Below are positions 6,478-10,105 of a stretch of 10,105 nt of DNA, one piece after another. How positions within the stretch are numbered: position 1 is the stretch's first letter; each line of letters begins with the position of its first letter. The position numbers and the translations under genes are program-made. The notes beneath the pieces were generated by a model, which had not been told where the DNA came from, did not search any database, and worked only from the letters and a program-made list of their open reading frames with translations. The stretch lies in NCBI GenBank assembly GCA_013331225.1, contig DUGV01000298.1, forward strand, positions 1 through 10,105, read 5' to 3'. This DNA is from Methanolinea sp. Its GTDB lineage: Archaea > Halobacteriota > Methanomicrobia > Methanomicrobiales > Methanospirillaceae.

Positions 6478-9414
6478 TTACCGGACAGTAATCCCGACCG
6501 AGTTGCTCCAGTCCTCGTCGTATGACGCGGACCCCTCAAACCTCGCGGCAAGGTAGTAGGAGCCGGCATTCGCGATCCTGGACGCGAGTTTCCAGCTCCC
6601 GTCGGTCCCGGTGACCGCGGTCCCAAAGACCGTCCAGTGAGCGTTCTCCGGCGAGATCATCACCTTCACGGGCTCTCCTGCGAGGGCTGCGCCGCTCTGC
6701 GGGTCGACCAGGGTCCCGGTGCAGTTCACGGTTCCACCCGGTGGAATCAGGACCGGTGACGCGGAAAGGCTCACTTCGGAGACCCGCTTTATGACGACCG
6801 GGATGACGGGGCTTGCCGACCCGAGGTATGAACGGTCGCCGCTGAAGGCAGCCCGGTAGGAGAACCTGCCGCCCGCCTGCTGCACCTCCGAGACAGAATA
6901 GCTCCCGCCGGTCTGGGTGATGGCCATGCCGACGAGGGTCCACGTGCCCAGGTCGGTTGATCGCTCTACCCTCACCGCTTTTCCGCTTATCCCCTTCCCG
7001 GTGGAGGTGTCACGGAGAAGCCCGCTGAGGGTATACGGCTCTCCACGCAGAGGAGATGCCGGGGTGGACTGGATGGTGAGCATGGTCCCATGGGCCAGGG
7101 GCATCCCGGTGACCCGTATGGTCACAGTGGCGCTCGCCGAGGATGCGTGGGTGGTGCTGCCAGCGTAAGTGGCCCTGTACTTGTAGGTCCCTGCCATCGA
7201 AGGAGTATGCGCGAGGGTGTACTCCCCTTTCTCGTCCGTGGTCCTCTGCCCGAGCGTGCTCCAGGCCCCCGCATCAACGGAGTACTGGACCAAAATCACG
7301 GCGCCGGGGACGCGAGTGCCTCCCTGGGTCTCCTTCAATACTCCGGCAACCTCGACCGACTGGCCGAGGGAGAGCGAGACCGGCGCCGCACCGATGGTGA
7401 GGGTCGTTGCCTTCTGCTGCGGGCCGGTGACATTCACCGCCACGACGGGGCTTGCGGAGGCGGTGTAAGTGCTGTCCCCATTGTAGACTGCCTTGAAGAA
7501 GAAGCGGCCCGGGGTGTTCAGCTGGGTGCTGCTCGTGTATTTCCCATCAGGAGAGGTGGTCACCACGCCCAGAGGGGAGAAACTGGTATTGTCCGAAGAG
7601 GAGAGCACAATGATCGAACGGAACGGGATCCCTTTCCCATTGATGGCGGCGGTGAGGTTCCCGGAGATTGTCACCGTGCCACCCGGGGAGATGTCCCGGG
7701 GAGTCGCGTTGATCGAGAGGGCGGAAGCCCCCGGGCCCGAGGGGGCCCTGACGATCACGCTCACGTAGGGGCTGGCCGAGGGCGCATACGTGGCGTTGCC
7801 GGAGTAGGTGGCGCGGTACTGGTATGTCCCCGCCTTTGAGGGAGTGTGCACGACAAGGTATTCACCGTTCCCGTCCGTGATCTTCTGGCCGAGCGAGTTC
7901 CAGGCAGCCCCGTCAAGGGAGTACTGGATGCCGACAGCCGAACCCGCGATGCGCCTGCCCGTTCCTGCCTCTGCAAGCACCCCCGCGAGGTCCACGGACT
8001 GGCCGAGGGTGAACGTGAAGGAAGATGGCCTGATGGAGAGGGCGGTTGACTTCTGCTGCAGGTCACTGACATCCGCCGCCACGACGGGGCTTGCGGAGGC
8101 GGTGTAGGTGCCGTCCCCGTTGTAGACCGCCTTGAAGAAGAAGCGGCCGGGGGTGTTCATTTGAGTGCTGCTTGAATACTTCCCGTCAGCAGAGGTCGTT
8201 GCCACGCCGAGGGGAGCGTAAATGTTGCCGTCAGATGAGGAGAACAGGATGACCGCCCGCCCGGAGATGCCCTTCCCGCTCTTGACGGCCGTGAGGTTCC
8301 CGGAGATCGTCACGGTCCCTCCCTTGCCAAGGGACTTTGGAGAGACCTGGATCGAGAGGTTGGAGTCTCCGGGCCCCGGAAGCGACGTCACGTTCACGGT
8401 CACGGAGGGGCTTTCCGAGGGTGCATGGGTGGTGCTGCCGGAGTAGGTGGCGCGGTACAGATACTTCCCGGCTTTCGAAGGGGTGTGCACGGCCAGGTAC
8501 TCCCCGTTCCTATCCGTCGTCCTCTGGCCGAGCACGCTCCACGCACCCCCGTCGAATGAGAACTGGACAGTCACAGGGGAATCGGGGATGCGAATCCCGC
8601 CGTATGTCTCCTTGAGGACCCCTGTCAGGTTCACAGACTGGCCGAGCGAGAGCGATGAGTTGGATGCCACGATCGAGAGGGTCGTGGCCTTCTGCTGCAC
8701 AGCGGTCACATCCACCGCCACGACGGCGCTCGCCGAGGCAGTGTAGCTGCTGTCCCCGTTGTAGACCGCCTTGAAGAAGAAGCGGCCAGGGGTGTTCATC
8801 TGGGTGCTGTGGGAGTACCTCCCACTCTGATCAGTTATTGCCGTGCCAACGGGAGAGTAACTCGTACCGTCGGATGAAGAGAAGACGATCACCGGTCGGT
8901 CCTGGATCCCTCTGCCCCCCTGGGATGCAACGAGGGTCCCTGAGATCGTCACCGTGCCTCCCTGCGCCAGGATATGGGGAGCCGCATATATCGAGAGGGA
9001 CGAGGCTTTCTGCCCGGAAGGAGACTTCACGGTCACAACCACCGGGGGACTGGTCGCTGCCGCGTAGGTCCTGCTCCCGGGGTACTGCACCCTGAAATAA
9101 TAGGTCCCGGGGTCCCGCATCAGCCGCGTGACCTGGAACTGCCCGGTCCTGCTGATAGTGGAGAGAACTCTGGTCCAGGTCACCCCGTCGGGAGAAGACT
9201 GGACCGTGATTATCTGCATGGGTATCAGGGCGCCCGTCGAGGCGTCCGAGAGGGCTCCTTCAAGGGTTACCTGCTCTCCGGAAGTCACGACCGCTGGTGA
9301 CACAGAGAGAGTGAGCACGGCAGCACTGGCCGCCATTGCGGATGGCACCAGGTAAAAGACGGCTGCAACGACGAATATCGCACACAGCCACGGGGTATGG
9401 GATTGTCTTTTCAT
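6478..9414 (-). CDS. Large secreted surface protein of nine Ig-like (Big_3_5-type) domains
   Basis: A 978-residue exported protein made almost wholly of beta-sandwich repeats. Residues 1-28 are a signal peptide ending PSAMA. Nine domains of about 97-108 residues follow, at about 33-137, 138-243, 244-350, 351-456, 457-563, 564-669, 670-776, 777-881 and 882-978. Each opens with an L-S-I strand and a G-x-x-V-x-x-x-G turn, and ends A-x-Y-x-G-D/S-x-x-Y/H-x-x-S-x-S, the signature of bacterial Ig-like domains such as Big_3_5. Domains 2-7 form three tandem A/B pairs: one type ends NTPGRFFFKAVYNGD, the other HTPSKAGTYxYRATYSG. Eleven N-X-S/T sequons, most in domains 3-6, make it a likely N-glycoprotein and a candidate substrate of the nearby AglB. 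It ends directly after domain 9 with no membrane span or sorting motif, so it is either released or held non-covalently. The ATG at 9414 follows AAGGTGGT by 6 bases. Probable role: an extended surface stalk, sheath component or adhesin; the partner is unknown. Confidence 0.93.
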   Translation of the reverse strand: MKRQSHTPWLCAIFVVAAVFYLVPSAMAASAAVLTLSVSPAVVTSGEQVTLEGALSDASTGALIPMQIITVQSSPDGVTWTRVLSTISRTGQFQVTRLMRDPGTYYFRVQYPGSRTYAAATSPPVVVTVKSPSGQKASSLSIYAAPHILAQGGTVTISGTLVASQGGRGIQDRPVIVFSSSDGTSYSPVGTAITDQSGRYSHSTQMNTPGRFFFKAVYNGDSSYTASASAVVAVDVTAVQQKATTLSIVASNSSLSLGQSVNLTGVLKETYGGIRIPDSPVTVQFSFDGGAWSVLGQRTTDRNGEYLAVHTPSKAGKYLYRATYSGSTTHAPSESPSVTVNVTSLPGPGDSNLSIQVSPKSLGKGGTVTISGNLTAVKSGKGISGRAVILFSSSDGNIYAPLGVATTSADGKYSSSTQMNTPGRFFFKAVYNGDGTYTASASPVVAADVSDLQQKSTALSIRPSSFTFTLGQSVDLAGVLAEAGTGRRIAGSAVGIQYSLDGAAWNSLGQKITDGNGEYLVVHTPSKAGTYQYRATYSGNATYAPSASPYVSVIVRAPSGPGASALSINATPRDISPGGTVTISGNLTAAINGKGIPFRSIIVLSSSDNTSFSPLGVVTTSPDGKYTSSTQLNTPGRFFFKAVYNGDSTYTASASPVVAVNVTGPQQKATTLTIGAAPVSLSLGQSVEVAGVLKETQGGTRVPGAVILVQYSVDAGAWSTLGQRTTDEKGEYTLAHTPSMAGTYKYRATYAGSTTHASSASATVTIRVTGMPLAHGTMLTIQSTPASPLRGEPYTLSGLLRDTSTGKGISGKAVRVERSTDLGTWTLVGMAITQTGGSYSVSEVQQAGGRFSYRAAFSGDRSYLGSASPVIPVVIKRVSEVSLSASPVLIPPGGTVNCTGTLVDPQSGAALAGEPVKVMISPENAHWTVFGTAVTGTDGSWKLASRIANAGSYYLAARFEGSASYDEDWSNSVGITVR
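7087..7725 (-). repeat. Ig pair repeat, unit 3 (domains 6-7)
   Basis: Third copy of a 639-bp unit, set by the domain edges. Marker CTTGAAGAAG occurs at 7492 (plus-strand reading), and TGGCCGAGGG at 7361. Confidence 0.85.
7726..8364 (-). repeat. Ig pair repeat, unit 2 (domains 4-5)
   Basis: Second copy of the 639-bp unit; the same markers fall at 8131 and 8000, exactly 639 bp from those in unit 3. Confidence 0.85.
8365..9003 (-). repeat. Ig pair repeat, unit 1 (domains 2-3)
   Basis: First copy in reading order; the markers fall at 8770 and 8639, again exactly 639 bp from unit 2, so no net insertion or deletion separates the copies. Confidence 0.85.
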
Positions 9415-9611
9415 TTCATTACCACCTTGTCATCTGGCCATGGCGCCCTCGTTCCCGGGATGGCTGCACGGGAAGACCAGGAGGTGCGCCATGGCAGGCA
9501 CCAGGTGCGAACGCGGCCGGGGAGGTGGGCCGCCTCTCTCCCGGTGCCCAGGCACTGGTTTTGAAAGGAGGTGCCCGGGAAGACAGGGGCGCGACTCCTT
9601 CCAGTCCACGA
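9415..9611 (-). promoter_or_regulatory. Long structured 5' leader of the Ig-array gene
   Basis: If transcription starts about 25 bases after the TATA box at 9632-9644, the mRNA has a leader of about 197 bases, far longer than the roughly 25-base leaders of its neighbours. On the mRNA strand it contains CACCTCC three times (complements of 9480-9486, 9521-9527 and 9567-9573), resembling the anti-Shine-Dalgarno end of 16S rRNA. The middle copy reads CCACCT, fully complementary to AGGTGG in the gene's own ribosome binding site (AAGGTGGT, 9421-9428). Short palindromes GCACC-T-GGTGC and GTGCC-TG-GGCAC could form hairpins. Control of translation by sequestering the binding site is an inference. No known riboswitch was recognised. 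Confidence 0.4.
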
Positions 9612-9631
9612 GAAGTGGAAAAACTTTGGAC

Positions 9632-9644
9632 TATATATAAATAT
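9632..9644 (-). promoter_or_regulatory. Strong TATA box upstream of the Ig-array gene (nearly symmetric)
   Basis: TATATATAAATAT is the strongest TATA-like element in the window. It reads ATATTTATATATA on the minus strand, facing the Ig-array gene 218 bases before its ATG. Because it is nearly symmetric it could also fire on the plus strand. Confidence 0.6.
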
Positions 9645-9914
9645 CCGATTCGTCCCGGCCGGTCCGAAACCGGGAATGCCCTGCAGACCATTCGTTTTCG
9701 TTCCCTGCGGCACCATCACAGAGGATCCAAAAAATACGCCATTTCCACAGTTTTTTTGAGTCCCGGCGGGACGGGCCACGCGCGATCACGATCCCGGTCA
9801 CAAAACGCCCATTGAAGGAGGAGTACACGGGAGAATAACCGGGCATTTCCAGGCCGGTTCCGGTCTTTCCACCGCAATATTCAAATGGATATGGAAAACA
9901 CTATTTTTTAGGAC
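9645..9914. other. Region between the Ig-gene promoter and the right-edge gene
   Basis: No convincing coding frame. It holds a plus-strand T7 tract (9751-9757) and, just after, the hairpin GTCCC-GGC-GGGAC (about 9760-9772). A purine-rich AAGGAGGAG (9815-9823) looks like a Shine-Dalgarno sequence but no start codon follows at the right distance. A plus-strand transcript from the symmetric TATA box could end at the T7 tract (see findings). Confidence 0.4.
9898..9910 (+). promoter_or_regulatory. Possible promoter of the right-edge gene
   Basis: GAAAACACTATTTTTTAG combines a BRE-like purine stretch with an AT-rich element. A start site about 25 bases on would lie near 9930, inside the longest reading of the downstream frame; this would favour the GTG at 9990 as start. 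Another AT patch at about 9876-9886 (CAATATTCAAAT) would instead fit the ATG at 9915. Confidence 0.3.
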
Positions 9915-10105
9915 ATGTATCCCCTTTTACTCGCAGGATCGTGCGGCATTTACAGGAATGGGGCCACAGGGAGGAGCATCTCCAGACGTGTGGCCGCGTT
10001 CCTCCATGCGGTGGTCGTCACGATCGGGATACTTCTCGGGGTTGCAGTGGCGGGGCCGGAGAATGCGGAAGGGACGGGCGGCATCGCCACAGGCCCCCTG
10101 TCAGG
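9915..10105 (+). CDS. Probable exported protein, 5' end only (runs out of the window)
   Basis: The frame opens with ATG at 9915, six bases after an in-frame TAG, and stays open for 63 codons to the window edge. Residues 1-25 are polar with several Arg (GRSISRR), and residues 26-46 are strongly hydrophobic (FLHAVVVTIGILLGVAVA), followed by a Gly-rich stretch. This is the pattern of a signal peptide or N-terminal anchor. Codon third positions are GC-rich from about 9961 on, as in the other genes, which supports the frame. The start is uncertain: GTG at 9990 would give a compact signal peptide and has GGAGGA at 9970-9975, though 14 bases is a long spacing. No domain is visible yet, so function cannot be assigned; in this setting another surface protein is a reasonable guess. 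Confidence 0.5.
   Translation, partial: MYPLLLAGSCGIYRNGATGRSISRRVAAFLHAVVVTIGILLGVAVAGPENAEGTGGIATGPLS

Noticed and set aside
7087..9003. The regular repeats considered as a CRISPR or other DNA-level array
   Set aside because: The 639-bp period is a whole number of codons and follows protein domain edges within one open frame. No short repeat-spacer pattern is present.
9336..9846. Several open frames of 60-160 codons around the Ig-gene promoter
   Set aside because: They cross the TATA box and leader, have no domain, and their amino-acid make-up (Arg, Gly, Pro, Ser) is typical of spurious frames in GC-rich DNA.

Overview
The window looks like chromosomal DNA of a GC-rich methanogenic euryarchaeon, most likely of the order Methanomicrobiales (Methanoregula, Methanolinea, Methanosphaerula or Methanoculleus type). 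The reasons are an archaeal STT3/AglB oligosaccharyltransferase, several secreted PEGA and Ig-like repeat proteins, archaeal TATA boxes, poly-T terminators and an archaeal-type tRNA-Gln without an encoded CCA. The genus cannot be fixed from the sequence alone. Most of the window concerns the cell surface: proteins exported across the membrane, and the enzyme that N-glycosylates exported proteins.

Layout. At the left edge is the 3' end of a plus-strand PEGA-domain gene (2-346). A plus-strand secreted two-TPR protein with an unassigned C-terminal domain follows (432-1214). After about 330 bp without a credible gene comes a small minus-strand SnoaL/NTF2-like protein (1543-1974). Next is a minus-strand membrane-anchored protein with five PEGA domains (2047-3369). 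A 205-bp divergent promoter region separates it from plus-strand aglB (3575-6091). About 270 bp then lead to a tRNA-Gln(UUG) gene at 6363-6435, which has a partial copy of its own 5' half just upstream. Convergent to it is a very large minus-strand secreted protein of nine Ig-like domains (6478-9414). It is preceded by a leader of about 200 nt and a strong TATA box near 9632-9644. At the right edge a plus-strand frame with a signal-peptide-like start (9915-10105) runs out of the window.

How the parts fit. AglB transfers a lipid-linked glycan to Asn-X-Ser/Thr sequons on exported proteins. The neighbouring Ig-array protein carries 11 sequons, while the PEGA and TPR proteins carry none. The Ig protein is therefore the obvious local candidate substrate, although the genes are separate transcription units. 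The most distinctive structures are a three-copy tandem array with an exact 639-bp period inside the Ig gene, a 50-nt identical duplication inside the PEGA gene, the tRNA-Gln locus with a remnant and an anticodon-stem mismatch, and the Ig-gene leader with three anti-Shine-Dalgarno-like motifs. I see no CRISPR array, transposase, integrase or defence system.
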